Source of the DNA: Deltaproteobacteria bacterium
GTDB lineage: Bacteria; Myxococcota_A; Polyangia; Fen-1088
NCBI GenBank assembly: GCA_016935975.1
Contig: JAFGPX010000186.1
Coordinates: forward strand, 1 to 52,782
Direction of reading: 5' to 3'
DNA: 52,782 nt
Position numbers and translations under genes: made by a program. Shown here piece by piece: positions 24,565 through 35,400 of this stretch (positions are counted from its first letter, which is position 1; every line of letters starts with the position of its first letter). The notes below the pieces were generated by a model, which was given only the letters and a program-made list of their open reading frames with translations, ran no database searches and was not told the origin of the DNA.

Positions 24565-26793
24565 CTACTGTCCGTCCGCCTCGGGTTCGGGTTCGGGCCC
24601 GGGCCGGGCCGTGATCCTGCGGACCCAATCCATGCACTGCTTCTCGGTCAGTGTCATCTCGGTCCGGTCGAAGCTCAGCGTGGAAGCCATGGCAATGGTG
24701 AACTCCTCTTCGTCAAGTCTTCCGCGTTCGTGCATCCTGCTCAAGATTCTGCGCAGGTATTTCTCCCACTGCGGGCTCAAGACGCCGCGGCAGTAGTGCG
24801 CGTAGCGCCGTTTGGGGCTGGGCAGGATCGACGAGAAGAAGGCGGCCTCGAGCGGGGTGAGATCGGCGGGGGTCTTGCCGAAGTAGTGGCGGGCCGCGGC
24901 GCCGATGCCGTAGAGGCGCGGCCCGAACTCGATGGCGTTGAAGTAAAGCTCCAAAATCCGCTCCTTGCTCAGGAGCTTCTCGACGTACCAGGCCAGGAAC
25001 AGCTCCTGGAACTTACGCGAGAGCGTCTTCTCTCGCCCCAAGATCACGTTCTTGACCATCTGCATGGTGATCGACGAAGCCCCAAGGCGGAAGCCGCCGC
25101 CCGCGATGTTGCGCTGTAGGGCGGTCTTGAACTGAGGGGACACCCAGCCACGATGCTTGAAGAAGCCGGAGTCTTCCGTGGTCATGATGGCGGCGATGAG
25201 GTAGGGCGAGATGTTCTCGAAGGGCACGAAGTCCGGGTTGTCCGGCCCCACCGAGAAAGTGAACAGCTCGTCTTCCCTGCCGCCGCTCGGCGGCGGTGGA
25301 ACCTCGACGGTCTGCAACAGAGACTCCGGTCCCGCGAGGGCGAGGATCTCGGCCGGGGCCCTGACCACCTGGCAGCCGTCGATGCCCACCTTGCCTCCGA
25401 GAGCGAGGGCGTCGAGGTCGGCGAAATCGATCTTCGCGTGGACATCCGCCTCGAACTGGCCCTGCAAGGCAAATCCTTGCAGGCTGGGAACGAGCGGCGC
25501 CGGGATACTGGCCAGGATCTTCGCGCACCGGGCCCGCGGCACGCGCAGGGACAGATCGATCTTCGGCACTACCTTGAGCTCGCGCCCATTCTTGAATCTG
25601 AACACGCCGGCCGGCAGCTCGACCGACCCGGCCAAGCGTGCGGTCAAGCTGCCGATCTTGCCTTCGAGGAAGCCCAGGTTCAGGCGCCGCTTGTCGCGAT
25701 CCACGGCGGCGTCGAAGCGCAGCGTGAAACCGGCGCCCAGGACGGGTTCGGCGGCGAGCTTCTGGTGCGAAATCGAGAGCCCGGCGACGTCGAGTTTGCC
25801 CGTCAGGGCCACGCGTCGGCCATCGAAGCGCGCCTCGACGGCGGCGTCGATCTCCGTGTTCTCGGGCTCGAGCACCGAAGCCGGCAAGACGTCGGCGATC
25901 TTATCGAGGGAGAAACGTTCGGCGCGCAGCGCCACCTGCCCGTCGATGTTCGACCAGTCGACGGTGGGCTTGACCTTTCCGGTGGCGGTCCACAGCGAGC
26001 GCTTGGCGCCTGCGTAGCTGCCGGAGAACATGATGTCAACCGCGTCCTCGCCCTTGGGTGTCGGGCGCAGGCTGCCGGTGATGCCGGTGAGCGGCAGGTT
26101 GGGCAGGAACTGAACCTTCCCTTCCTCCACCGCGATCTGCGGGAAGCCGTGCGGCCGCAAGCCCGTGAGCGGACCCTCGGCCGTCACCGCGTCGGCGGAA
26201 AACGACGGCGCGTTGTCGTGCCGGCCGAGCCGGCCGTCGACCTCCGTGGCCATGACGGAAAAGCGACGCGAGGATTCCCAGACGCCGTCGAAGCTCGCCA
26301 CGGTCAAGACCAGATCGGACTTCGCGTCCTCTAGGCGCAGACTGCCCTGCTTGAGCACGACCCTCGGATAGGAGGCCGGCTTGTCCCCGCTGGCACGAAC
26401 GGATGGCTTGCGCAGTCTGCGGAGAAGCGCGCTCGTGTTGTCCTCGGGGCCGCCGCGCTGGACGTCGACGCGGGGCGAAACCAGGGTCAGCGTTCCCGAT
26501 CCCCAGGCTGCGGACAAGGAAACCTCGGCCTTGACGATGGCCAGAAGCGGGCGAGTCTTGGGGCCGATCGTGAGATTCCACAGGGAAAGCGAACCCCAGC
26601 CCGCTCGCGCTTTGTCGTATTCCACCTCGACGCCCAGTTTGGCGGAGAGCTTCGAGCTGACCAACCGGCCGCCGAGCGCCCCGCAGCAGAGGGGATAGGC
26701 TGCGACCAGCAGCGCAGAGGCCGCCACGCCCCACACTCGCTTGCTGACGAGGAGGCGGAGAAGGCGCGCGCGCAGGGCGACTCCGGGCGGCAT
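24565..26793 (-). CDS. AsmA-like / GT51 peptidoglycan glycosyltransferase fusion
   Basis: 742 residues from the ATG at 26793 (a TTG at 26799 is the alternative). An N-terminal transmembrane helix (about 20-38) is followed by about 440 residues of beta-rich sequence. Segments such as LWNLTIGPKT and VEYDKARAGWGSLSLW resemble AsmA/DUF3971-type periplasmic domains. A GT51 domain occupies about 515-700, with catalytic Glu540 (TTEDSGFFKHRGW), GASSITMQ at 571-578 and the RKFQE segment. No transpeptidase domain is present, so it is a monofunctional polymerase like MtgA but with a long periplasmic extension. It is cotranscribed with the PBP1A gene, 5 nt apart. Confidence 0.82.
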   Translation of the reverse strand: MPPGVALRARLLRLLVSKRVWGVAASALLVAAYPLCCGALGGRLVSSKLSAKLGVEVEYDKARAGWGSLSLWNLTIGPKTRPLLAIVKAEVSLSAAWGSGTLTLVSPRVDVQRGGPEDNTSALLRRLRKPSVRASGDKPASYPRVVLKQGSLRLEDAKSDLVLTVASFDGVWESSRRFSVMATEVDGRLGRHDNAPSFSADAVTAEGPLTGLRPHGFPQIAVEEGKVQFLPNLPLTGITGSLRPTPKGEDAVDIMFSGSYAGAKRSLWTATGKVKPTVDWSNIDGQVALRAERFSLDKIADVLPASVLEPENTEIDAAVEARFDGRRVALTGKLDVAGLSISHQKLAAEPVLGAGFTLRFDAAVDRDKRRLNLGFLEGKIGSLTARLAGSVELPAGVFRFKNGRELKVVPKIDLSLRVPRARCAKILASIPAPLVPSLQGFALQGQFEADVHAKIDFADLDALALGGKVGIDGCQVVRAPAEILALAGPESLLQTVEVPPPPSGGREDELFTFSVGPDNPDFVPFENISPYLIAAIMTTEDSGFFKHRGWVSPQFKTALQRNIAGGGFRLGASSITMQMVKNVILGREKTLSRKFQELFLAWYVEKLLSKERILELYFNAIEFGPRLYGIGAAARHYFGKTPADLTPLEAAFFSSILPSPKRRYAHYCRGVLSPQWEKYLRRILSRMHERGRLDEEEFTIAMASTLSFDRTEMTLTEKQCMDWVRRITARPGPEPEPEADGQ

Positions 26794-26855
26794 GGCCAAG
26801 AGGCGCCATTGTACCCAGAGTGGGCCATGTAGCTAACCGCTCTTTTTGTCGCCCG

Positions 26856-27575
26856 CTACGCGGCCAAGGCCTCACGCAGCGGCGCCCGCAGGTCATCGGC
26901 CAGCTTGCCGCGGGCGTGGTGCAGCCGCGACATGACCGTGCCCACCGGACACCGGATGATGTCGGCCATTTCCTGGTACGAGCAATCCTCGAACTCGCGC
27001 AGCACCACCACCTGGCGGTGGTTGGCCGGCAAGGCTGCGACAGCCAGGCGCACCAGCTTCTCGATCTCGCGATCCCCGAGTTGCGATTCCGGGGTCTCGT
27101 CGTTCGCCGGTTCGATGGCTGTCGGCGCCATGGCTTCCTTCTGCTCGGGCCGCTCCACGAAGTCGGGGCGGGCGGCGCACCTGCGCATCAGATCCAGGCT
27201 GGCGTTCGTGACGATGCGATGGACCCAAGTCGAGAACGACGAACGGCCTTCGAACGAAGGCAGCGAACGCCAGATCTTGAGGAAGGCTTCCTGGACCGCT
27301 TCCTCGGCGTCCTCCAAGTTGTGCAGGACTCGCAGGGCCGCCGCGATGGCGCGCGGTCGGTGTCTGGCCAAGAGTGCCTCGATGGCCGCGGCATCGCCTT
27401 TCTGGGCCGCCGCGACCAAGCGATCGACTGGCCCGTTGGCGTCGATGACGTCCTGCGTTTGAGGCGCCGGGCCGTCCTTCGTCGCCTGCGAGCCGGTGGG
27501 CGCATTTGCCCCCCGGGGGTGTGGCGCTTCTGCGCGTTCGCGCCTGCGGGTTCTGGCCTTTCGGGCAGTTAGCAT
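26856..27575 (-). CDS. ECF-type RNA polymerase sigma factor
   Basis: 239 residues from the ATG at 27575. The first 45 residues are basic and low-complexity. Region 2 is clear (DAEEAVQEAFLKIWRSLPSF, then FSTWVHRIVTNASLDLMRR), and region 4 contains LPANHRQVVVLREFEDCSYQ and GTVMSRLHHARGKL. No anti-sigma gene is adjacent: the downstream gene is the AsmA-like/GT51 fusion 62 nt away, and the divergent gene encodes a DUF4175-like protein. This sigma factor may therefore control envelope synthesis genes; that is inference from position only. Confidence 0.88.
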   Translation of the reverse strand: MLTARKARTRRRERAEAPHPRGANAPTGSQATKDGPAPQTQDVIDANGPVDRLVAAAQKGDAAAIEALLARHRPRAIAAALRVLHNLEDAEEAVQEAFLKIWRSLPSFEGRSSFSTWVHRIVTNASLDLMRRCAARPDFVERPEQKEAMAPTAIEPANDETPESQLGDREIEKLVRLAVAALPANHRQVVVLREFEDCSYQEMADIIRCPVGTVMSRLHHARGKLADDLRAPLREALAA

Positions 27576-27771
27576 GACCAAGGCTGGCTTGTGCAATACA
27601 GGGACCGCCTGGGCTTGAACCGATGTTCAGGCCGGCTTTCGGCAGAGCGACCCTGCGTTGCTGCCCCATGATCCGGTCGATATAGTTCGCCAAAGTGAGC
27701 GAGGAAGCGAATGGCCCGATCGGGGAATGGGAATCCGCAGCTGTGCTCGGCCGGGGAGGCGGCGTGACGGA

Positions 27772-30756
27772 ATGAGCGACACCGAGCGGATCCATTCGTT
27801 CCTGCGCCGAGCGCGCAGCCGCGCGCTGGTGGAGATCGGCGTGCGCACCGGCGCGTACGCGCTCGCTGTTCTGATTGTGGCTTTTTGCGGGTTGGCGCTG
27901 GCGGCGTTGCTGGCCGGGCCGGCGGCCTCATGGCCCTTTGTCGCGTTGGGCACCATCGCGGCTTGCGTCGCTGGCGGGGTGGCACTGGGGTTCGTGCGGC
28001 CGTCGCGGATGTTCGCGGATCCGGCGGCACTGGCGCGCATGGTCGGGCGGCGACATCCACCGCTGGCGAGCGACCTTCTTTCCGCAGTCGAGCTCGAGGC
28101 CGCGCGGAGCGGGGAGGTGGAGGCCTCGCCGGACTTGACTCGGGCTTTTTGCGCCACCGTGGCCGAGGCCACCGGGCCGCTGGCGGTCGAGGATCTGATT
28201 CCGCTCGACCGCGCCGTGCGGGCCGTACTGGCCGCGGCGGCCGTGTTCCTTGTCATGATGCTGGCGGTCCTGGCGTTCCCCACGGCGCTCGGCCGCGGGC
28301 TGCGGACGCTCTTCCACACGCCGACGCTGTTCGAGGGGGCGCGGGTGGCGCGCGAGCCGCTGGTGGGCGATGTGCGGGTCACCTACGACTACCCCGCCTA
28401 CACCGGGCTGCCGCGCCGGATCATCGAAGGCTCGACAGGCGAGCTGCGCGCCGTGCGCGGCACGCGCGTGCACCTCGAGATGCGTCCCTTGCGTTCGGCG
28501 CGCCAGGCGCGGCTGCTGCTCGGGGATGGCGGCGAAGGGGGAACGCTCGTGGCCTCGCTCGACCGCGGCAGGCTGCGGGCTGGCTTGGCCCTGTCCGAGG
28601 ACGGCTCCTACCGGGTCTGGCTGCAGCCTTTCTTCGGACGACCTCTGCGCGAGGAGCGGGGTCACCGCATCGTGGTCGAAAGCGACCAGCCGCCCGAGGT
28701 GGACATCACCGGCCCCGCGGATCGTCTCGAGCTGGCCGCACCCAGGCCGGTCGAGGTGGCTTTCCACGCGCGTGACGACTTCGGTCTTGGCGAAGTCGTT
28801 CTGGTCTACCGGGTCAGCGGCGGGCCCGAGCAGCGCTTGCTGCTCAAGGACGCGCAGGGCGCACGGCAGGTGCGCGGCACCACGATGTTCGAGCCGGTTT
28901 CGGCCATGCTCACCCCGGGGGCGCAGGTGGCGTATCACATCGAAGCCAAGGATCGCGACGAGATCTCGGGCAGCAAGGCCGGCACCTCGCGCACCCTCTA
29001 CCTGGTCATCGCCAATCCACGCGGCGACTTCGAAGCACAGCTGGTGCGCGAACACGAGATGCTCGAGAGGCTCTTGGCTTCGCTCGCCGACCGCATCGAG
29101 ATAGAGCACCGGGACGGAGCCACGACGGCGCCGGAGCGGCTGGCGCGCCTGCGCGAAGTGCACGAGGCCGAGCAGAGCCACCTCGGCGATCTCGAGCGCT
29201 TGCTCGAGCAGCAAGGCCGCGCGGGCGGCATGAGCAAGGTGCAGGCAAGTCCGCTCGCCGCGGCCGTGACCCGTCTGGGTCGTCTCCTGCGCGACGAAGG
29301 GGAGATGTTGAAGGGCTCCGCAGGCAAGAGTGATTCCGTCGCCAGCGCGCTGGCGGCGCGCCTGCGTGCGACCGCGCCCCGGCACACGGCCGAGCTCGAA
29401 AACGCGGTGCTGGCGTTGGACGACCTCATCGGCCGCCAACGCCTCGACGACCTGGCCGCCATCGGCAAGGATCTGGTGGCGGCGCACCAACGCCTGGAGG
29501 ATCTGCTTGCCCGGTACAAGGCAACGGGCGACGAACAGTTGCGCCGGCAGATCGAACGTGAAGTGCGCGAGCTGCGCGCGCGCATCGGCGAGTTGGCCCG
29601 CAAGATTGCGGAGGTCAAGGGCCGCAACGAGGTCAGTCCGGAATGGATGAACCTGCCTGACCCGCAGCGGGCGATGGAAAGCGCGGCGCGGCTCGACGGG
29701 CTTCTGGCCAAGGGCGACGCGCGCTCGTTGGGCGATGCCCTGACCGAGCTCGGAGACTCTCTCGCCTCCCTGCGCGACATGCTCGACAAGAACGCGGCCG
29801 CCTTCGGCGGGGCGCGTTTCCCGCACGAGAGCCGCGCTCTCGCCGAGCTGTCGCGCAAGCTGTCGGATCTCGAGGGCGACCAGCGCGGTCTCGCCCAGGA
29901 CAGCCGGGCGCTGGCCAAAGAAATCGACGGCGAGCTGGGACGCCGCCTGGAGGCGCAAGAGGCCGAGTTCCTGGCCAAGGCTAGGCAGAAGCTGGAGCAG
30001 CTCCGGCGCAAACTGGCGGGCGGGCCGCCGCGCGAGCTGGGCAGCTTGGCGGAAACCGCCGCCGAGGCCGCGCGCGACAACGTCCAGCAGTTGCTGCGCC
30101 TGCTGCCCGCCGAGGAATGGCAAGAGGCACAGGGCGAGGCCGAGCGGCTGGCGGACGGACTCGGCCGCCTGCGACGGATCGTCGACCGACAGCGCGCGCT
30201 TCGTCGTCTGTCGTCGCCCGTCATCGAAAGCTACGAGGGCCAGGTGGACGCCGCCGCGGCCCTGGCGCGCGAGCTGGCCGCGGACCTCGGACGCGTGATT
30301 CCGCGAACGGGCGACGTCATGTCGGCCGAACAGCGCAGCCGCGGGCGCAATCTCGGGCAGCGGCAGGGCGGCATCGCGGAACGAACGCGCGGCCTGGCCC
30401 ACGACCTCGGCAGCCGCGGGGAGGCCACGCCGGGTGGCGAGCACTCCGCCGCAGAGCTCGAGGGGATTGCGGGACAGATGCGCCAGGCGGGTCAGAACCT
30501 GCAGGAAGGCGCGGTCCACGAAGGGGCGGGGGGGGCGCGCGCGGTGGCGGAGCGGCTGGCGGAGTTGCGGCGCAGCCTGGGACAGAAGCTCCACCTGGGC
30601 TCGCGACCGAGCCGCGAACCGGTGCGCATTCCCGACGCGGACGCCTACCGGGCGCCGCGCGAATGGCGGCAAGAGCTGATGGAGGCCATGCGCGAGAAGG
30701 CTCCCGAGAAGTTCCGCGACGAAGTCCGCCGCTACTACGAGGCGTTGGTGCGATGA
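27772..30756 (+). CDS. DUF4175-like membrane protein with long coiled coil
   Basis: 994 residues from the ATG at 27772, chosen because the preceding in-frame residues are not protein-like. Two transmembrane helices at about 26-48 and 54-75 and a third at about 148-170 fix it in the inner membrane. Next comes a periplasmic region of about 250 residues with beta-sandwich character (VTYDYPAYTGLPRR, AFHARDDFGL), then about 450 residues of Arg/Glu/Leu-rich coiled coil. This matches the DUF4175 family, whose role is unknown. The last codons overlap the next gene (ATGA), so its product and the secreted peptidase-like protein are probably partners. Confidence 0.75.
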   Translation: MSDTERIHSFLRRARSRALVEIGVRTGAYALAVLIVAFCGLALAALLAGPAASWPFVALGTIAACVAGGVALGFVRPSRMFADPAALARMVGRRHPPLASDLLSAVELEAARSGEVEASPDLTRAFCATVAEATGPLAVEDLIPLDRAVRAVLAAAAVFLVMMLAVLAFPTALGRGLRTLFHTPTLFEGARVAREPLVGDVRVTYDYPAYTGLPRRIIEGSTGELRAVRGTRVHLEMRPLRSARQARLLLGDGGEGGTLVASLDRGRLRAGLALSEDGSYRVWLQPFFGRPLREERGHRIVVESDQPPEVDITGPADRLELAAPRPVEVAFHARDDFGLGEVVLVYRVSGGPEQRLLLKDAQGARQVRGTTMFEPVSAMLTPGAQVAYHIEAKDRDEISGSKAGTSRTLYLVIANPRGDFEAQLVREHEMLERLLASLADRIEIEHRDGATTAPERLARLREVHEAEQSHLGDLERLLEQQGRAGGMSKVQASPLAAAVTRLGRLLRDEGEMLKGSAGKSDSVASALAARLRATAPRHTAELENAVLALDDLIGRQRLDDLAAIGKDLVAAHQRLEDLLARYKATGDEQLRRQIEREVRELRARIGELARKIAEVKGRNEVSPEWMNLPDPQRAMESAARLDGLLAKGDARSLGDALTELGDSLASLRDMLDKNAAAFGGARFPHESRALAELSRKLSDLEGDQRGLAQDSRALAKEIDGELGRRLEAQEAEFLAKARQKLEQLRRKLAGGPPRELGSLAETAAEAARDNVQQLLRLLPAEEWQEAQGEAERLADGLGRLRRIVDRQRALRRLSSPVIESYEGQVDAAAALARELAADLGRVIPRTGDVMSAEQRSRGRNLGQRQGGIAERTRGLAHDLGSRGEATPGGEHSAAELEGIAGQMRQAGQNLQEGAVHEGAGGARAVAERLAELRRSLGQKLHLGSRPSREPVRIPDADAYRAPREWRQELMEAMREKAPEKFRDEVRRYYEALVR

Positions 30757-32318
30757 AGGCGGCCCTTGGTCTTCTGTTGCTGCTGGCCCTGCCGTCGGCC
30801 GCCAGGGCTGCCGGAGAAGCTGCCGCCGTCGAGCGGTTGTACTCCGACTGGCGCTTCGCGGAAGCCGACCGCGCTCTGGCGGCGCTGCTCAAGTCGCACC
30901 CGGGCGAGCCCGCCACGCTGGCGGTCAGGGGTTACGAACGCTTCCTGGCCGGTGACTTCCGCGTCGCCGCGGCGGACTACCAGGCCGCCATCCGCCACGG
31001 CGCGGGGCCGGCGGCGTGGCGGGAGATGGCGCGGCTGGCCGAGGCGTCGGCCGAGGTGGTCGAGGACGCTCTTGTGCGGCGCTCGCCGCACTTCGTGTTC
31101 CACTTCGCCGCCGAGGACAAGGTGCTCGCCGACTACGGCCTGGAAACGCTCGAGGCCGCTGTCAAGGCGCTCGCCGACGACCTGGGTTTCGCGCCGGCGC
31201 GGCCGATTCCGGTTCACATCGTGCGCGGCAGCCGCGAGCTGGCCCGCATGACCATGCTCAGCGAAGAGGAAATCGAGCGGACGGGCACGGTGGCCGTGTC
31301 GAAGTGGAGCCGCATCATGCTCACCAGTCCGCGCGCCATGCGGCTCGGTTACGAGTGGCTGGACAGTCTTGCCCACGAAGTCGTGCACTATGCGGTCGCG
31401 GCTCTGACCCACGACCGCGCACCGGTGTGGCTGCAAGAGGGGCTGGCCAAGTTCCTGGAACATCGCTGGCGCGCGCCCGCCGGACTCTCGCTGCATCCCT
31501 CCATGCAGCATCACTTGGCCAAGGCGCTCGCCAGCGGCAAGCTCATCGGCTTCGATGCCATGCACCCCTCGATGGCCAAACTGCCGCGCGCCGAGGACGC
31601 GGCCCTGGCCTTCGCCGAGGTCACCACCGCCGTCGCTTGTCTGTTCGCGCGTGGCCATACGGCGGCCTTGCGCCAAGCGCTGGCTATCGTGCGCGACGGC
31701 GGTGACGCGCGCACGGCGGTGGCGCGCGCCTATGGCAGCACCGGCTCGTGGGCCGATTTCGAGCGTGCCTGGCGCGGATTCATGGCGGGACTGCACTACA
31801 AGACGCTGCCGGGACTCGAGCCCGTCCTGCGCAAATACCGGAAGAAGACCGCGGGGCCAAGGGGCGCGCCCAGCGAGGACGATGCTTCGTCGAATCTCGG
31901 CGCGGCCGATCGCTTCTTGCGCCTGGGCAACATGATGCTGCTGCGCAACCGGTTGCGCCCGGCCAGCGTGGAATACGAGAAGGGCTACCGGCTGGCGGGC
32001 AAGTCGCAATGGATCTTCGCCGTCAAACTGGGGCGCACCTACCTTGCCCTGGGCAGCGTGGCCAAGGCGGGCGGAGTCATCGCTCCCCTCACGACGACCT
32101 ACCCGGAGCTGCCCTGGCCGCACTTGATTGCCGGCCAGGCCGCCCTGGCTCGCGGGGAGATCCGGGACGCCGTCGCGTCGCTGCTTGCGGCACTGGCCAT
32201 CAATCCCTTCGACCCGAGCGTGCATTGCAGCCTGGCCGACGCCTACCGGCGTCTGCCGGATGCCCCCACCGGCAAACGCGAGCGCGCCGAGCGCGACTGT
32301 CGCGAAACGAGTCGATAG
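30753..32318 (+). CDS. Secreted HExxH peptidase-like (MA clan) protein with TPRs
   Basis: 521 residues; the ATGA start overlaps the DUF4175-like stop. Residues 1-20 are a signal peptide (LLLLLALPSAARAAG). TPR-like helices at 25-100 precede the metallopeptidase core, which has H208-E-V-V-H212 and, 17 residues on, WLQEGLAKFLE, whose Glu would be the third zinc ligand, as in peptidase_MA-like proteins. The C-terminal third (about 380-510) is again TPR-like (GRTYLALGSVAKAG). The motif is complete, so a periplasmic zinc peptidase is plausible. Translational coupling suggests that it works with the membrane protein encoded upstream. Confidence 0.75.
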   Translation: MKAALGLLLLLALPSAARAAGEAAAVERLYSDWRFAEADRALAALLKSHPGEPATLAVRGYERFLAGDFRVAAADYQAAIRHGAGPAAWREMARLAEASAEVVEDALVRRSPHFVFHFAAEDKVLADYGLETLEAAVKALADDLGFAPARPIPVHIVRGSRELARMTMLSEEEIERTGTVAVSKWSRIMLTSPRAMRLGYEWLDSLAHEVVHYAVAALTHDRAPVWLQEGLAKFLEHRWRAPAGLSLHPSMQHHLAKALASGKLIGFDAMHPSMAKLPRAEDAALAFAEVTTAVACLFARGHTAALRQALAIVRDGGDARTAVARAYGSTGSWADFERAWRGFMAGLHYKTLPGLEPVLRKYRKKTAGPRGAPSEDDASSNLGAADRFLRLGNMMLLRNRLRPASVEYEKGYRLAGKSQWIFAVKLGRTYLALGSVAKAGGVIAPLTTTYPELPWPHLIAGQAALARGEIRDAVASLLAALAINPFDPSVHCSLADAYRRLPDAPTGKRERAERDCRETSR

Positions 32319-32411
32319 CCGCGCTGCAATAGTAAGCGGCGATGCGAAACCCGGTCAGCCTTGATCCTTGGGCGCGCGAGGCATACCCTTCCCTACTTGT
32401 AGTGGGCCGCC

Positions 32412-35400
32412 ATGCGTCCGTTCCACGTGGCATTCGACGACTCTGGCTGGAGGGATGCGCCTGCCCTTCTGGCCTTTCCTGCCGAGGATGCCGCCTCGGG
32501 CCCGCTCGTCAGCGACGTGATCAACGATGACACCGAGGCCTTCGTCGACGACGATGTCACGCCCTCGGTGGACACCTTCCGCGAGATGGAGCGCGCCTTC
32601 TTCAGCGAGGAGCGCTGGGAGGATCTGGTCAACCTGTTCGTCGAGCGGGCCGCCTCGGCTCCGGAGGCGGCCGAGCGCACGCGCTGTCTCATCCGCGCGG
32701 CCCAGATTTTCGACACCAACCTGGGGGATTCCGAGCGGGCCTTTCTCACGCTGCTCGCGGCGTTGCACGACGAGCCGTTCAATGACGAGGTGGCATCGGA
32801 GCTAGCCCGGCTGGCCACGGTTTACAACCGCTGGGACGAGCTGCTCGCGAAATGCAGGGATCTCGTGGCCACGGCCGATTCCGGGCGCCAGCGCGCCGAG
32901 TTGCTGGTGGCGATGGCGCTGTGGCACGAGCGCGACTTGGGCGACCGTGGCGAAGCCGAGCGTTGCCTCGAGGCCGCGATGTCCGCGGATCCGGCCAACA
33001 CCACGGCCTTGCGCTCGCTGGTGCTCCTGCACGGTCAGCGCGGCGATTGGCACCGGGCCGCCGCCTACCTGACTTGCGCGGCCGGCAAGGCGCTGGACCC
33101 GCTCGACAATGTCGAGCTCGCGCTCGAGGCGGCCGAGATCTACCGCGACCAACTGCACGACACGGAGAGCGCCGTGGTGCAGTACATGCGCGTGCTGGCG
33201 CTTTCGCCCAACCACCCCAAGGCGGTGGCGGCGCTGGCGGACGCGGCGTGGGAGCGCAAGGAATGGTCCTTGGCCTACCCACTGCTCGAGGACATGGCCG
33301 GTGCTGCCAACCAGGCCATGGAGGAATCGGCGCAGCTCTGGCAGAAGGCGGGCTGGTCGGCGCAGATGGCGGGCGACGTGGACCGGGCCCGCGGCGACTA
33401 TCGCAAGGCCTACGCCGCGCTCCCGACCCACTTGCCCACGTTGGAGGCGTGGTCGCGCCTGGCCGTCGAGCGCGGTTGGTGGCAGGACGTCGTCACCACC
33501 GTGCCGCGCCTTCTGGCCGTGCGCGGGACCGAGATGCCGGGCGAGGAGCGGGCCGGCCACTTGCTTGCCCTGGGCAACGCGCATGTGGCGATGCGCGAGC
33601 TGGAAGCCGGCGTGGCGGCGTACATGCAAGCCCTGCAACTCGCGCCGGATCTGCCCGGCGCGCGGCGGGCCTTGGCCAGGGCCACGGAGCAGATGGAGGG
33701 GCGTGGCCAGACGAACGCCACGGCCCTGGTCGAGCAGTACCGGGCGCTTCTGCGCGGCCAGCTCTCGAGCGACGAACGTTTCGAGACCGTCTGCAAGATC
33801 GGACGCCTGCAGCGCGAGGAGCTCGGCGACCTGCCGGCGGCGCTCGGCACCTATCTGCAGGCCGCGGAGCTGCGCCCCGACGACGTGGGCGTGCTGCACG
33901 AGCTGGTCGAGCTCCACACGCAGAATCGCCACTGGTCGCGCGCGACGGACGTGCTCGAACGCCTGGTGTCGCTGACCACGGGCCGCGAGAAGGTCTGCTA
34001 CCTGGTGGCCCTGGCCAGCATCCTGAACTCCGAGCTCGACGCTCCCGCCGAGGCGGTGGCGCTCTACGACCGCGCGCTCGACGAAGATCCCGGCGACCGG
34101 CGCACATTCGAACGCATCGAGCACATCCTGGTCGGCCGCCAGCAGTGGCGGGAGCTGACCCGGGCCTACCGCCGCATGATCAAGCGCCTGGGGGCGGATC
34201 CGCCCGCCGACCAGCGCGCGTGGCTGCTCGGTCTGTGGCGCGCGCTGGCCGACACATGCCGCCGACACCTGCACGACCTGCCGGCGGCGACCGCGGCCTA
34301 CGAGGTGTGCGCTTCGCTCGCTCCCGACGACGTCCGCCAGCGCGTCGCCCTGGCCGAGGCCTACGAGGCGCAAGGCCGCGAGGGCTTCGCCAAGGCCGTG
34401 GCCACGCGCGAGCGGCTGCTCCGAGCCGCGGGCGATGCCGATGCCGTGGCCGAGCAGGTGCGGGCCTTGGCCAGGATCTACGGCAAGCACGAGCAGTACG
34501 ACCAAGTCTTCTGCGCCAGCGCCGCGCTGTGCGCCTTGACCCGGGCGCAGGACCGCGAGCGGGCCTTCTACGAGATCAACTCCCCGCGGGGCGTGGTCGT
34601 GGCCCGCACCGTGCTGACCGAGAAACAGTGGCAGGGACGACTTTGCTCCTCGCCCAGGAGCCAGATGATCGCGCAGGTGCTGGCCGGGGCGGCGCCCGCC
34701 ATCATTGCGGCGCGTGCGAAAGAGGCCTCGGCGTACGGGCTCGAACGCAAGTACCGCGCGAAGATCGAGGGCGATCCCACCTTCGTCTCGCGCCTCCTAG
34801 TCTACGCCAGCCGATTCATCGGGGTTCCCTTGCCCACGGTCTACGTGCCGCCTACGTTCACCGGCGAAATCGATCTGGTGGTGTTGCTCGACGAGGGCCG
34901 TCCGGTGCCCGCGCTGGTGCTCGGTCGCGACCTGGTGCTGGGGCGCACGCAGCCCGAGCTGGCGTTTCTGTTGACCAAGAAGCTCGTCGGCTTGCGCGCC
35001 GACCACTTCCTGCTCTGGCCGCAGCTCGTGCCCAGCCGGAGCGAGTTGCAGGTCGTCCTGACCGCGGCCCTTCGCCTGGTGCAGCCCAAGTTCCACATCG
35101 CGGGTACCAGCGCGGCGGCGGTGCGCAAGTACGTTGCCTTCTTCCACAGGGCCTTGCCTCGGGGGCAGCTCGAACGCATCGCGGGCGCGGCCGCGCCGCT
35201 TTTGGCGGGTCCGGGACGCATCGACATCGCCGAGTGGATTGCGGACTCGGACGCGGTCGCCAATCGCGCGGGTCTGCTCGTCTGCGGCGACGTGGTGGCC
35301 AGCGCGCGCGAGATCGTGCGGGAGGCGCGGGCCCAGCACGCCCGGCCCGAAGCCGCCATCCTCGATCTCGCGCGCTGGAGCGTTTCGTCCGACTACCTCG

